Positions 52,787 to 61,404 of a DNA stretch of 64,000 bases are shown here, one piece after another. Numbering within the stretch: the stretch's first letter is position 1; the number at the start of each line of letters is the position of its first letter. The stretch covers positions 1,612,001 to 1,676,000 of the forward strand of contig OZ244803.1 in the NCBI GenBank assembly GCA_965220045.1, given 5' to 3'. A model generated the notes under the pieces. It was not told where the DNA came from and did not search any database. It saw only the letters and a list, made by a program, of their open reading frames with translations. The DNA is from VXOZ01 sp965220045 (lineage in GTDB: Bacteria > Chloroflexota > UBA11872 > VXOZ01). Both the position numbers and the translations under genes were made by a program.

Positions 52787-53764
52787 ATGTCTGACATGAT
52801 GTGGCGAGTTGCCAAACATGAAGGTCTGGGCAATGTCGTGATGGAGCAGGTACCCATACCCGATATCGGCCCCAATGAGGTGCTCGTGCGCGTCCATAGG
52901 AGCCTGATCAGCCGCGGCTCGGAACTTTGGAAGCGCTACGTCGACCCCGGGCCGATCGATCCCGGCAGGATGGGGTATTCAACCGCGGGCGTCATAGAGA
53001 AAGTGGGCAGCGAAGTAACCTGGTTTGCGCCCGGGGACCGCGTCTCCTGCGCCGCGCCTCACGCGGAGTTCGCCGTTGAGGACGCCGGGGCCGCCGTCAG
53101 CAGGCGTTTGGCGCGACTGCCGGATGACGTGCCTTTTGTCGACGGCACCTTTCAAATCCTCGTTACGAGTTCCCTTTGCTGGACTGCCGCCGCCGGCATT
53201 CAACCGCAACACACGGTGGTTATTTTGGGGCTCGGCTTGGTCGGCAACCTCGTCATGCAAGCCGCGACCCGCTTCATGTCGGGGCAGCTCTGCGGCATCG
53301 ACATGTTGCCGATTCGCCGCAGGCTGGCCGAAGAGCGAAACATGGGAATCATCATCGACGGCGCCGCCCGCGATCCGGTGGAGTCCGTGCTGGAACTCAC
53401 GGACGGGAAGGGCGCGGACATCGTCATCGATTGCGTGGGTGGGCGGGCCGGAGTGAAGTCTTTTGCGCAGGCGCAAGATATGCTAGTTGCCGGCGGCTTA
53501 CTACAAGTAATCGGCCTCTACCACGACGGCCCGCTGCCGCTGGACGCCAGCAAAATACAGGGCAGGCGCCTGCTTGGCGGCCACTTGCCGGACACCAACG
53601 TGAACGCCGCGGCCCGTGCCACAATGGAAGCCCTTTCCAGCGGTCTAATTCGGGTCGCTCCGCTTGTTACCCATCACTTCCCGGGTAGCCAAGCGAAAGA
53701 GGCGTTCGATCTGCTCTACGAACACCCTGAAGACGCCATGGGCGTGATTCTGGAGTGGGTGTAG
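52787..53764 (+). CDS. Medium-chain dehydrogenase/reductase, tandem copy 2
   Basis: The 325-residue protein is very close to copy 1: the same MSDMMWRVAKHEGLG start and VVILGLGLVGNLVMQAATRF, with about 85-90 percent identity by eye. The differing positions are spread and conservative, so both genes look functional. It starts 293 bases after the copy 1 stop. No zinc ligand Cys loop is present. The preceding Gfo/Idh pair is also duplicated, so the region seems to have grown by tandem duplication. Confidence 0.85.
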   Translation: MSDMMWRVAKHEGLGNVVMEQVPIPDIGPNEVLVRVHRSLISRGSELWKRYVDPGPIDPGRMGYSTAGVIEKVGSEVTWFAPGDRVSCAAPHAEFAVEDAGAAVSRRLARLPDDVPFVDGTFQILVTSSLCWTAAAGIQPQHTVVILGLGLVGNLVMQAATRFMSGQLCGIDMLPIRRRLAEERNMGIIIDGAARDPVESVLELTDGKGADIVIDCVGGRAGVKSFAQAQDMLVAGGLLQVIGLYHDGPLPLDASKIQGRRLLGGHLPDTNVNAAARATMEALSSGLIRVAPLVTHHFPGSQAKEAFDLLYEHPEDAMGVILEWV

Positions 53765-53792
53765 CTAACACTGGCGGCCTCACTCTGCTTCC

Positions 53793-53858
53793 GGTAGCGC
53801 AGGTTTGAAACCTGCGGAGGAGCACCCTCACCCTGGCCCACTCCCTTGAGGGAGAGGG
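53793..53858. repeat. Repeat after dehydrogenase copy 2
   Basis: GGTAGCGCAGG, TTTGAAACCTGCGGAG, then CACCCTCACCCTGGC and CTCCCTTGAGGGAG. It corresponds to the block at 52524-52570. Confidence 0.8.
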
Positions 53859-53928
53859 AGACTTGCGGTTTTCGCCTTGCTTCTAAATGGCTGGGACGCG
53901 AGTGATGCGCGAGTTCGATTGGCAGGTT

Positions 53929-55122
53929 CTATTGTTCCGCTGCCAGCGCATGCGCGCCCGGCATTGACGCCTCGATGCGCTCCGCCGCGGCCATGAGGTT
54001 CTCCATCGAATTGGCAAAGGAGAAGCGCACGTAACCCTCGCCCGCGGCACCGAAACCCGTGCCGGAAAGTGTAGCGACTCCAGCTTCCTCCAGCCAGTAT
54101 TGCTCCAAGCGTGCTGACCCTATGCCCAGCTCTTTCACATTGCAAAAGGCGTAGAACGCGCCCTGCGGCACCAAGCACGAGAGGCCGTCAATGGCATTGA
54201 GCGCGCCAATGAACGCGTCGCGGCGGCGGCGAAACTCCGCCACCATCGCATCAACCGAGTCTTGCGGGCCTGTGAGCGCCTCGATGCCTGCCATCTGCGT
54301 AAAGCTTGCCGTGCATGATGTGGCGTTATTGAGAATCAACCCAATCTTCTCAGCTATGGGCAAGGGCATGACGCCGTAACCCAAGCGCCATCCCGTCATT
54401 GCATACGTCTTCGAGTGCCCGTCCAGCAAAACTGTCTGGTCCTCCATTCCTGGGTGGGCAAGTATCGAAGCATGAGCGCCTTCGTAGACGATTCGGCTAT
54501 AGATCTCATCACTGAGAATCCATATGGGCCTGCCCCGCACCATGTCGGCGATTGCGCCCAACTCCTCCGCAGAAAACACGCCGCCCGTGGGATTGTGCGG
54601 GGCATTCAAGATAATCAATCGTGTCTTGTCGGTGATGCTGTCCCGCAACTCGTCCAAGTCCCAGCGAAATTGCCGATCTTCATAGAGCGTGAGCGGCACC
54701 CGCTTTGCTCCCGCAAAGCGCAGCATGGAGTCATAGGTGGGAAAACCCGGGTCCGGGTAGATTGCCTCATCGCCGGGATTGACTGTGGCCAAGATGCTGG
54801 CAAAGACGATAGGCTTCGCGCCGGGGGTCACCACGACGTTCTCCGGCTTGGTCTCGGTCCCCCACCCCTGCCCCACGTAATCGGCGATGACTTCCCGGAA
54901 CGGCATCAAACCGGGCGTGGGTCCATAGCCCGTATGCCCGTCCCGCAAGGCATCCACGCCAGCCTCTACGATGTTCTCCGGCGTGAGAAAGTCCGGCTCG
55001 CCGATTTCCAAGTGGACGATATGCTTGCCATCCCGCTCCAGTTCACGTGCGCGCGCGAGAACGGCAAACGCGGACTCACCCTTCAATAGATCCGTTCGCG
55101 CCGCTATATCGGGGACGGCCAT
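53929..55122 (-). CDS. PLP-dependent aminotransferase class I/II
   Basis: The 397-residue protein has the fold type I landmarks: GEPDFLTPENIV, GYGPTPGLMPFREVI, ILNAPHNPTGGVFS, WILSDEIYSRIVY and the PLP lysine Lys238 in LDGHSKTYAMTGWRLGY. It transfers an amino group between an amino acid and a 2-oxo acid; the substrate cannot be fixed. Start 55122 is chosen because AAGGAG lies eight bases upstream; an in-frame codon at 55149 is earlier. It is convergent with the dehydrogenase pair and divergent from the MBL gene. Confidence 0.9.
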   Translation of the reverse strand: MAVPDIAARTDLLKGESAFAVLARARELERDGKHIVHLEIGEPDFLTPENIVEAGVDALRDGHTGYGPTPGLMPFREVIADYVGQGWGTETKPENVVVTPGAKPIVFASILATVNPGDEAIYPDPGFPTYDSMLRFAGAKRVPLTLYEDRQFRWDLDELRDSITDKTRLIILNAPHNPTGGVFSAEELGAIADMVRGRPIWILSDEIYSRIVYEGAHASILAHPGMEDQTVLLDGHSKTYAMTGWRLGYGVMPLPIAEKIGLILNNATSCTASFTQMAGIEALTGPQDSVDAMVAEFRRRRDAFIGALNAIDGLSCLVPQGAFYAFCNVKELGIGSARLEQYWLEEAGVATLSGTGFGAAGEGYVRFSFANSMENLMAAAERIEASMPGAHALAAEQ

Positions 55123-55257
55123 CAAGCTAACTCCTTTTGCCCGTGACAAATCTGACTCAATTGTACTTGCTCATTCAAGCGCCGCCAACACTGTGATAGA
55201 CTAGTCCCTCAGGCATGTCACGCCATTTATCGCACACTTCAAGATTGGTAGAACATC

Positions 55258-56208
55258 ATGTCAATTTCCGCACTGCCTCACGATCCGAGAATCTACCGCA
55301 TAACGGCCATTTGGAATTGGGACAGCATCGTGGAGTTGTTCTTTATTGATGGACCAACGCGGGCCCTCATCGATACCGGAGCGTCCTATACACCGCGCGA
55401 ATTTTTGGAACCTGCGCTGCGCTCGCTCGGCCTGGAACTCAACGACATCGACGTCATTCTCAACACGCACGGGCACCAAGACCACATGGGCGGAAACCAT
55501 TGGCTTCTCAACCAAATTGACGTCCAGGTGTACATGCATGCAGAAGACGCGTTTTTGGTGGAAGACCTGGACGCGCACTTCGAGTATGTTTGGCATGCAG
55601 ATAAGCATGCGCTCGGCTTTGACATCTCCTCGCGCATTCCACCGATAATGCACACGGTCACTGGCCCATCGGAAGTGCATCACAAACTCCAGGACGATGA
55701 GGTGATCGACCTTGGCGATGACATTCAGCTTCAGGTCATACACCTGCCCGGTCATTCTCCCGGCAGCATCGCCTATCACTGGCGAGAGAAACACATCGCG
55801 TTTGCGGGCGATGCGGTGCAGGGGTTAGGCAGCAATCCGGGAACATTCCCTCTCTATTACATGGCGCGCCGCTACGAGCAGTCCATGGAGCGGCTCGCCT
55901 CGCTGAATATCGAAACCCTGGCGCTTGCCCATCGTTACTTGTGGAGTGAGGATTCACGCGACGCGTTGCGCACAGGCAAGAAAGCCGAGCAGACCGTGCA
56001 GGACAGTATCAACGTTGTCCGCATGATCGACCAAGCAGTGGCTGATGCCCTTAAGGCCCACGCCGGCGCTGGATTTTCGACAGTCGCGTTGGCGACAACG
56101 CAGGCGCTGGCAGCGGAGTTACCATTCACCGTTGATCCGCGTACAGGACTCCCCACCGGTCTGCCTGCCGCCCTCTACGCACACTACACCGAGCTAACTG
56201 CCGGCTGA
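55258..56208 (+). CDS. MBL-fold metallo-hydrolase
   Basis: The 316-residue protein has LIDTGASYTP, the zinc-binding THGHQDHMGG (His71, His73, Asp75, His76), HLPGHSPGSIAYHW and HIAFAGDAVQGLG, so two metals are probably bound. The C-terminal part (ALAHRYLWSEDSR onward) is helical. Members hydrolyse thioesters, lactones or nucleic acids; substrate unknown. It is upstream of the tRNA gene by about 80 bases. Confidence 0.87.
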   Translation: MSISALPHDPRIYRITAIWNWDSIVELFFIDGPTRALIDTGASYTPREFLEPALRSLGLELNDIDVILNTHGHQDHMGGNHWLLNQIDVQVYMHAEDAFLVEDLDAHFEYVWHADKHALGFDISSRIPPIMHTVTGPSEVHHKLQDDEVIDLGDDIQLQVIHLPGHSPGSIAYHWREKHIAFAGDAVQGLGSNPGTFPLYYMARRYEQSMERLASLNIETLALAHRYLWSEDSRDALRTGKKAEQTVQDSINVVRMIDQAVADALKAHAGAGFSTVALATTQALAAELPFTVDPRTGLPTGLPAALYAHYTELTAG

Positions 56209-56240
56209 GCCGGGCGCGCCGCGTTGGGGTGGTGCTCTGC

Positions 56241-56269
56241 TTGCCCGCCCCTATTCCCCGTGATAGAAT
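56241..56269 (+). promoter_or_regulatory. Promoter of tRNA-Leu
   Basis: TTGCCC (56241-56246), a 17-base spacer and TAGAAT (56264-56269), 20 bases before the tRNA 5' end. Four of six -35 positions and five of six -10 positions match consensus. Confidence 0.6.
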
Positions 56270-56288
56270 CGCGCTGAGACAGTCCATA

Positions 56289-56373
56289 GCCGAAGTGGCG
56301 GAATTGGAAGACGCGCTACGTTCAGGGCGTAGTGGGCCTTGCGCTCGTGAGGGTTCGAATCCCTCCTTCGGCA
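56289..56373 (+). tRNA. tRNA-Leu (CAG)
   Basis: The 85-base sequence begins GCCGAAG and ends CTTCGGC plus discriminator A, forming a seven-base acceptor stem. The D arm reads TGGCGGAATTGGAAGACGCG. The anticodon stem CTACG/CGTAG encloses the loop TTCAGGG with anticodon CAG. A long class II variable arm follows, then the T arm GAGGGTTCGAATCCCTC. CCA is not encoded; the next bases are CCT. Confidence 0.96.
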
Positions 56374-56380
56374 CCTTTTA

Positions 56381-56397
56381 GCGCTGGTGTCCAGCGC
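56381..56397 (+). terminator. Perfect hairpin after tRNA-Leu
   Basis: GCGCTGG and CCAGCGC pair around a three-base loop TGT. No T tract follows, so termination is uncertain. Confidence 0.45.
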
Positions 56398-56429
56398 AAC
56401 CATTCAAAAGTGAGACGTTGGGAGAAACA

Positions 56430-57263
56430 ATGAGTGACCAGGAATCCGATCAGCTAGGCCCACTATTCACACGGTACGTGCAATCGGTGGGCGTCGCGAG
56501 ACTGAATGGCGAAGAAGCGCAGCATCTTCGCAGATTTGTCGGTTGGTGCGGCCCGGACACCCGTATCACGGCCATTTACCCCCATCAAATACAGTCCTAT
56601 CTCGATCAAGTCGCGGCATCCGCCGCAGATCCAAAACCGTGTGCCAGCGCATTGCGCACGTTCTTTGCCCACGCCAGCAAATCTGGCTGGACTGATGACA
56701 ACCCGTCCACGGGACTGAGGATTACGAAACGGAGCACGAAGAGCGATCCGCGTGCTGCCGCCGCTCAGACTGGCAACACGTTTATTAGCCGGAAGCGGTT
56801 CGACGAGTTGCGTGTTGAATTGGAACAACACAAGGGCGAAGGGCGCGAGCGCATCAGTCAACTGCTGCATGCCGCCATCAAGGACGGGGACCTGCGCGAG
56901 AACGCCGCTTACGATGAGGCCAAGTATCAGCAGGGCATGCTGGAGGCCCGCATACGCGAGCTGGAGCAAACCCTGCGTACAAGCACAATTACCGAGGACA
57001 ACGAGCAACCTGCAGACGGAAAGAGTGCTGCCGCCGACGAAGGCATAAAGATCGGCATGCGCGTCGAGTTGGAGTTAACCGACGGCAGTGAAACGCTTGC
57101 CTACCATCTCGTCGGTCCATCGGAAGTGGACCCGCTCGAAGGTCGCATATCGTACCTTTCTCCCGTGGGCGCCAGCCTCCTCGCCAAGCGAGCGGGAGAT
57201 ACCGTTGACGTCGAGACACCTGCGGGCAGCGAAACGTATCGGGTATTGAGCTACTCGTTCTAG
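56430..57263 (+). CDS. GreA/GreB-type elongation factor with N-terminal core-binding-like domain
   Basis: The 277-residue protein has an N-terminal domain (about residues 10-105) whose pattern fits the SAM-like core-binding domain of tyrosine recombinases: LFTRYVQSVG, HLRRFVGWC, IYPHQIQSYLDQ, ALRTFFAHASKSGWTDDNPSTGL. It is followed by a GreA coiled coil from about residue 118, with the RNA-cleavage tip DGDLRENAAYDEAK (acidic Asp154 and Glu157) and a GreA/GreB C-terminal FKBP-like domain (residues 205-277). Standard GreA is about 158 residues, so 118 residues are added. No recombinase catalytic domain is present. The start ATG 56430 has GGGAGAAACA upstream. Gre factors rescue backtracked RNA polymerase. 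Confidence 0.75.
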   Translation: MSDQESDQLGPLFTRYVQSVGVARLNGEEAQHLRRFVGWCGPDTRITAIYPHQIQSYLDQVAASAADPKPCASALRTFFAHASKSGWTDDNPSTGLRITKRSTKSDPRAAAAQTGNTFISRKRFDELRVELEQHKGEGRERISQLLHAAIKDGDLRENAAYDEAKYQQGMLEARIRELEQTLRTSTITEDNEQPADGKSAAADEGIKIGMRVELELTDGSETLAYHLVGPSEVDPLEGRISYLSPVGASLLAKRAGDTVDVETPAGSETYRVLSYSF

Positions 57264-57518
57264 CTTATCTTTTGCGGCAATCATCCGACCTACGTGATGC
57301 GACTCGTCCCGCGTGTGGCGCACTGTGATTTATCCCAAGCGGCCCTTCTTAGCGGAAACCCGCAGTCTGCGATCGGCAAAGCGCTGCAGCCCCCTGTCTA
57401 TACTAGCGGTGTCGCTACGCCTCCGGCACTGCGCATGAGCCTTTCTAGTGCGCCTTAAGAAGGGCTGGTACAATACGAGTGTGAGCCTGCCCATGCCCGC
57501 CCACCAGAGGATGCCTTC

Positions 57519-57944
57519 ATGGAGACGATCGCGACTGTCCTTAACTACGTCCTTGCTTTCCTGATAGCCTATATTCTCGCACTCTGGATCGCTCTTGCCA
57601 TCTGGGCGTTCTATGACATTCGCACCCGCACGAACGATATCCTCGTACAGTTGTTTTCCGTCTTACTCGTGCTGGCCTTCAATGTATTCGGACTCATTCT
57701 CTATCTATTCCTCCGTCCCAAAGAGACGCTGGCAGAGGCTAATGTCTTGGCCTTGGAAGAGGAGAGCTACCTGGCCGAAAGCGAAGCGATGGCGCGCTGT
57801 CCCAATTGCCATTATCGCTTGGAAAACGACTTCATGATGTGTCCGATCTGCCAACTGGAACTGAGAAAACGCTGCACCGGTTGCCGGAATCTCGCAGACT
57901 TGAAGTGGAACGTATGCGCCTATTGCGGTACGCCCGTGAACTAG
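57519..57944 (+). CDS. Membrane protein with C-terminal double zinc ribbon
   Basis: The 141-residue protein has two hydrophobic segments at its N terminus (LNYVLAFLIAYILALWIALAIWAF and LVQLFSVLLVLAFNVFGLILYLFL, each in pieces), then a short helix and two zinc-ribbon-like pairs: CPNCHYR with CPICQLE, and CTGCRNL with CAYCGTP. It resembles PLDc_N-type membrane proteins with zinc ribbons. The function is unknown. A TACAAT at 57469-57474 could be the -10 of its promoter, though no good -35 is evident. Confidence 0.7.
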   Translation: METIATVLNYVLAFLIAYILALWIALAIWAFYDIRTRTNDILVQLFSVLLVLAFNVFGLILYLFLRPKETLAEANVLALEEESYLAESEAMARCPNCHYRLENDFMMCPICQLELRKRCTGCRNLADLKWNVCAYCGTPVN

Positions 57945-58039
57945 TCAATCCTGTACCCCGCGTGGCGGCGTAGAACCGTCAACAATCGAGAAATCTAAAC
58001 TCCCTTTCCCACCTATCGCTTGCTCGCCTAAAGAACACC

Positions 58040-58810
58040 GTGCCATTCGATTCCAGCCAAGACTCTGAAAGCCGGCCTCTGACTTCGCCATCCGCGACTT
58101 CTGCAGAATCCAGAATCGTGGTTCGCGAGTGGCCGGCATCTGAACGCCCGCGGGAGCGCTTGCGCGACCTGGGACCGGCTCACCTTTCCACTGCCGAACT
58201 CCTCGCGATTATCTTGGGCACTGGCACGCGGGAAAGTTCTGTTGTGGCGCTCGCGCAGGGCATGTTGGACACGTTCGGCGGGGCCGCAGGCTTGGCCCAA
58301 GCAGGCTTCCGCCAGTTGACTCAGTACCCCGGCGTTGGTGTAGCCAAAGCCGCCCAGTTGAAGGCGGCGTTAGAACTCGGCCGCAGGGCAAGCGCGAGCG
58401 CACAGGCCCCGCAGCCCGTCATTCGCTCCGCCACCGACGCCAAGGACTACCTGCTATCCGACTTCGTTGACGAAGAGCAGGAGAAGTTTCTCGTGGTTCT
58501 GCTTGATACGAAGCATCACGTCGTGGGTAAAGAGGTCCTCTATCGGGGCACGCTGAACCAGACGGTCATTCGCCCCGCTGAGGTATTCCGTGAAGCCGTG
58601 CGGGCCAACTGCGCGTCGGTGCTGGTTGCCCACAATCACCCAAGTGGCGACCCGACACCGTCTGCCGACGACGTTGCCACCACGGCCCGTTTGGAAAGAG
58701 CCGGCAACCTTCTGGAGATCAAGCTGGTCGATCACATCATCATGACTCGAGATAGTGCGCTGTCGCTCCGCGAGAAGGGGCTTGGCTTTTCCCGCCACAA
58801 CTCGGACTGA
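58040..58810 (+). CDS. radC: RadC-family JAB-domain protein
   Basis: The 256-residue protein has an N-terminal UPF0758 domain (RERLRDLGPAHLSTAELLAIILGTGT) with a helix-hairpin-helix-like segment (LTQYPGVGVAKAAQL), then the JAB/MPN domain with HNHPSGDPTPSADD, the metal-binding H-x-H-x10-D motif. Despite the name, RadC proteins are not proven in recombination. The GTG at 58040 is the family-consistent start; the first 20 residues are low-complexity and may be non-native. It is upstream of lepB by 170 bases. Confidence 0.88.
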   Translation: MPFDSSQDSESRPLTSPSATSAESRIVVREWPASERPRERLRDLGPAHLSTAELLAIILGTGTRESSVVALAQGMLDTFGGAAGLAQAGFRQLTQYPGVGVAKAAQLKAALELGRRASASAQAPQPVIRSATDAKDYLLSDFVDEEQEKFLVVLLDTKHHVVGKEVLYRGTLNQTVIRPAEVFREAVRANCASVLVAHNHPSGDPTPSADDVATTARLERAGNLLEIKLVDHIIMTRDSALSLREKGLGFSRHNSD

Positions 58811-58980
58811 AGTTTTGCTTCGCCCACACTGCCGATTCAGGCATTCCACAGAATCGCGGGCGCGCACTGCTGCCGCCCGCAAGCTGCAACGCCTCACCTG
58901 GCAATAGGGTCTCCCGGCTGTAGGAAGCATACGCAGCCGCGTGCAGTGATATGCTATAGAGAGAGTGTCTCCTGCTGCGA

Positions 58981-59646
58981 TTGGAGGAAACTGCCACGAA
59001 ATCGTTTGCTAAGGAAGTCCTTCAAACTCTCCTACTCACCGCCGTGATCTTCTTTGGCACCCGGCTTGCGGTACAAAACTATCGCGTTGAAGGGAGCAGC
59101 ATGTATGGCACCTTGCACCACAGCGAGTTTGTCTTGGTAAATAAACTCGCCTACGTGCGTTCCGAACCACAGCATGGTGACATCATAGTTTTCAACTATC
59201 CAGAGGACCCCTCAGAGCAATTCGTAAAGCGCATCATCGCGCTGCCGGGCGATACGATCGAAATCCGTCAGGGCGCCGTGTACGTGAACGGACAGAAGAT
59301 CAACGAACCCTACGTCAGTAGGGGCGCCCAACTTGCCGGGTTTACGAGCCGTGATGAGCTGGCGAGTCGGACCGTACCCGCTGAATCCTACTTTGTCATG
59401 GGGGACAACCGGCGCGGCAGCCGCGATTCGCGCGAATGGGGATTTTTGCCGCGCAAGTTCATTGTGGGCAAGGTATGGGTAGCCTACTGGCCTCCGGAAG
59501 ACTTCGGGGTTATACAACACTTCGAGCTCATCGTGCCAGAGCCCGCTGAGAGTAAAGAAGCAGTCGCGATGTCTGGCGGAATCGCATTCTCTGAGGCGGT
59601 TGCAGTCTTCTATGCAGATGGCGACATAACCAAGGGCGCAGCCTAG
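58981..59646 (+). CDS. lepB: Signal peptidase I
   Basis: The 221-residue protein has one N-terminal membrane segment (LLLTAVIFFGTRLAV), the catalytic Ser40 in VEGSSMYGTL, the general base Lys83 in FVKRIIALPGD and the box YFVMGDNRRGSRDSREWG. It cleaves signal peptides at the membrane. The start is uncertain: TTG 58981 begins the only frame that contains the membrane segment, and no ATG or GTG fits better; the GGAGG motif lies after it. The downstream gene starts one base before its stop codon ends. Confidence 0.88.
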   Translation: MEETATKSFAKEVLQTLLLTAVIFFGTRLAVQNYRVEGSSMYGTLHHSEFVLVNKLAYVRSEPQHGDIIVFNYPEDPSEQFVKRIIALPGDTIEIRQGAVYVNGQKINEPYVSRGAQLAGFTSRDELASRTVPAESYFVMGDNRRGSRDSREWGFLPRKFIVGKVWVAYWPPEDFGVIQHFELIVPEPAESKEAVAMSGGIAFSEAVAVFYADGDITKGAA

Positions 59647-60080
59647 TGCCTCCCGACCTCTTTGAGTACCTCTTTGCCGCACCCGGGCCAATCGGTACGT
59701 TCTACAGCCAGATCGCTCCCCTGCTCACCATTGGCTTTGGGACGGGTCTGGTGATCTCGTTCGTCTACTACGTGATCAGTGGTATGCTCTTTGGCAATAG
59801 TCCGTTGCGGCGCCTGGCGGTTCGCGTGGTGCTGCTTACGAGCATGGTAGTAAACGGCCTTGGACTCCTGGCCGTGTTCCTGCGCCAGGCGGGATGGGGC
59901 ATTCTCTCATACCGCTTTGTGCTTGTCCTGATCGCCTTTGTGCAAATCTACATCTTGGTCAGGACGTTCTGGTACCTTTTCCGCGTACTGCCCGCCAAGA
60001 TAGCGGAATCCGCAGAAAGCGCGGGGAAGAAGTCTCCGGGCGGACGGCGCAAGCGCAAATCGCGACGCAAGAAGCGCTAG
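59646..60080 (+). CDS. Membrane protein of unknown function
   Basis: The 144-residue protein has about four hydrophobic segments (ITIGFGTGLVISFVYYVISG, VVLLTSMVVNGLGLLAVF, LSYRFVLVLIAFVQIYILV) and ends in a run of Arg/Lys (RRKRKSRRKKR) that may touch nucleic acid or membrane lipid. It overlaps the lepB stop by one base (TAGTG), so it is cotranscribed with signal peptidase and may be a small membrane partner. Its family was not recognised. Confidence 0.75.
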   Translation: MPPDLFEYLFAAPGPIGTFYSQIAPLLTIGFGTGLVISFVYYVISGMLFGNSPLRRLAVRVVLLTSMVVNGLGLLAVFLRQAGWGILSYRFVLVLIAFVQIYILVRTFWYLFRVLPAKIAESAESAGKKSPGGRRKRKSRRKKR

Positions 60081-60133
60081 CCGAAATGTGTTGACGGGCT
60101 TCGGGCTGAACTGGGCAGGCGCCCAAAGGTCCG

Positions 60134-60634
60134 CTACGATTCGTACGGCACCCGCGCCATTGCCGCTTTGAGCCGATCGAACGTCTCTGCCAGCATCTCA
60201 GAGATTACACGGGTTTCTGACAATACTGTCATGTAGCTGGTGTCTCCTTCCCAGCGCGGCACGATGTGCAGGTGCACGTGATCGAGGATGCCGGCGCCGG
60301 CGGCGGAGCCAAGGTTCATGCCGACGTTTACGGCATCCGGCCGCAGCGCGCCGCGCAAGAGTCGCACACCGTAGCGTGCGACGTGCATCAGGTTGGCGCT
60401 CTCATCCGACGTCAGGTCGTCCAGATCGCCGACGTGACGGTTTGGTACTACTAGCAAATGCCCATTGTTATAGGGATAGCGATTGAAGATAATGAAGCAA
60501 GACTCGTCCCGGTGCAGCACGAAGTTGGCACGGTCGTGAATGTCCTGAATGGCATCACAAAACACGCACGTGTCGGTAGGCCGCTTGTCTCTCTCCAGGT
60601 ATTCCATACGCCACGGTGACCACAGAATTTCCAT
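60134..60634 (-). CDS. HIT family protein (Ap4A hydrolase-like)
   Basis: The 166-residue protein has the histidine-triad motif HVHLHIVPRW (His119, His121, His123) and an N-terminal Cys pair CVFCDAI that may bind zinc. FVLHRDESCFIIFNRYPYNNGHLLVVP is the usual substrate-binding segment. HIT proteins hydrolyse dinucleoside phosphates or nucleotidyl compounds. The ATG at 60634 is used; a TTG one codon earlier is an alternative. Its 5' end overlaps the rsmG frame by 19 bases. Confidence 0.9.
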   Translation of the reverse strand: MEILWSPWRMEYLERDKRPTDTCVFCDAIQDIHDRANFVLHRDESCFIIFNRYPYNNGHLLVVPNRHVGDLDDLTSDESANLMHVARYGVRLLRGALRPDAVNVGMNLGSAAGAGILDHVHLHIVPRWEGDTSYMTVLSETRVISEMLAETFDRLKAAMARVPYES

Positions 60635-61404
60635 CAACGCCTCTGCCCGATGACTCCGCCCATCTCCTGCCCGCGCTGCGCGCCGGTTGCGCCACTCTAG
60701 AAGTCGCCCTCAATCCAGCGCAAGTCCGGCAGCTCCACGCATACATGAAGCTGCTGTTACAGCAGAGGGGACAAGTAAATCTTACCGGAGTCCGTGACCC
60801 CGCGCAGGCGGAACGACTTCTGCTGCTTGAATCCATCGCGACCGTCGTGGCTGTACCGGGGCTCCGCGCTGGCACAGGCAAAGACAAGGCGCATCGCCTC
60901 TTGGATATTGGCACGGGTGGCGGCATTCCCGGCATTCCATTGGCGCTCGCATTCCCACACCTAACCGTCACGCTGCTCGAAGCAACGCGAAAGAAGGTAG
61001 CGTTCCTTGAGCATGCCGTCCATGCTCTATCAATCGAGAATGCGGCGACGCTCTGGGGTCGCGCGGAAGAGCTGGCACACGCGGCTGAACACCGTGAAGA
61101 ATACGACGTGGTTACAGCTCGGGCCGTTGGCAGTCTCGCCACGGTAGCAGAGCTCGCGTTGCCCTATTGCAGGATCGGGGGAGTGCTGGTGACGTTCAAG
61201 ACGTTGCCGCTCGCCGACGAAGTAGAGGAAGCGCGGTACGCAATTGACGTGCTAGGCGGAGAAGATACTTGCATCACGCCATTTGACTTGCCTGAAATTC
61301 CCGCACAGCACTGCCTTGTGACGGTTCGCAAAACCACCTGCACCCCCAAGCAGTATCCCCGCCGCAGCGGCCGGCCGGCCCGCAAACCGCTTGCAGGACC
61401 CTAG
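60616..61404 (+). CDS. rsmG: 16S rRNA (guanine-N7)-methyltransferase RsmG
   Basis: The 262-residue protein has a helical N-terminal part and a class I SAM-binding domain: RLLDIGTGGGIPGIPLALAFPHLTVTLLEATRKKVAFL, with AEELAHAAEHREEYDVVTARAVGSL. It methylates G527 of 16S rRNA, a known streptomycin-resistance locus. It is longer than the E. coli 207 residues at both ends. The start, GTG 60616, overlaps the divergent HIT gene; no ATG gives a full-length protein, so the true start may be a few codons later. Confidence 0.85.
   Translation: MTTEFPSTPLPDDSAHLLPALRAGCATLEVALNPAQVRQLHAYMKLLLQQRGQVNLTGVRDPAQAERLLLLESIATVVAVPGLRAGTGKDKAHRLLDIGTGGGIPGIPLALAFPHLTVTLLEATRKKVAFLEHAVHALSIENAATLWGRAEELAHAAEHREEYDVVTARAVGSLATVAELALPYCRIGGVLVTFKTLPLADEVEEARYAIDVLGGEDTCITPFDLPEIPAQHCLVTVRKTTCTPKQYPRRSGRPARKPLAGP

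Noticed and set aside
51516..53764. MDR duplicate as an assembly artefact
   Set aside because: The two copies differ at many positions along the coding sequence and in the flanks, so both are real.
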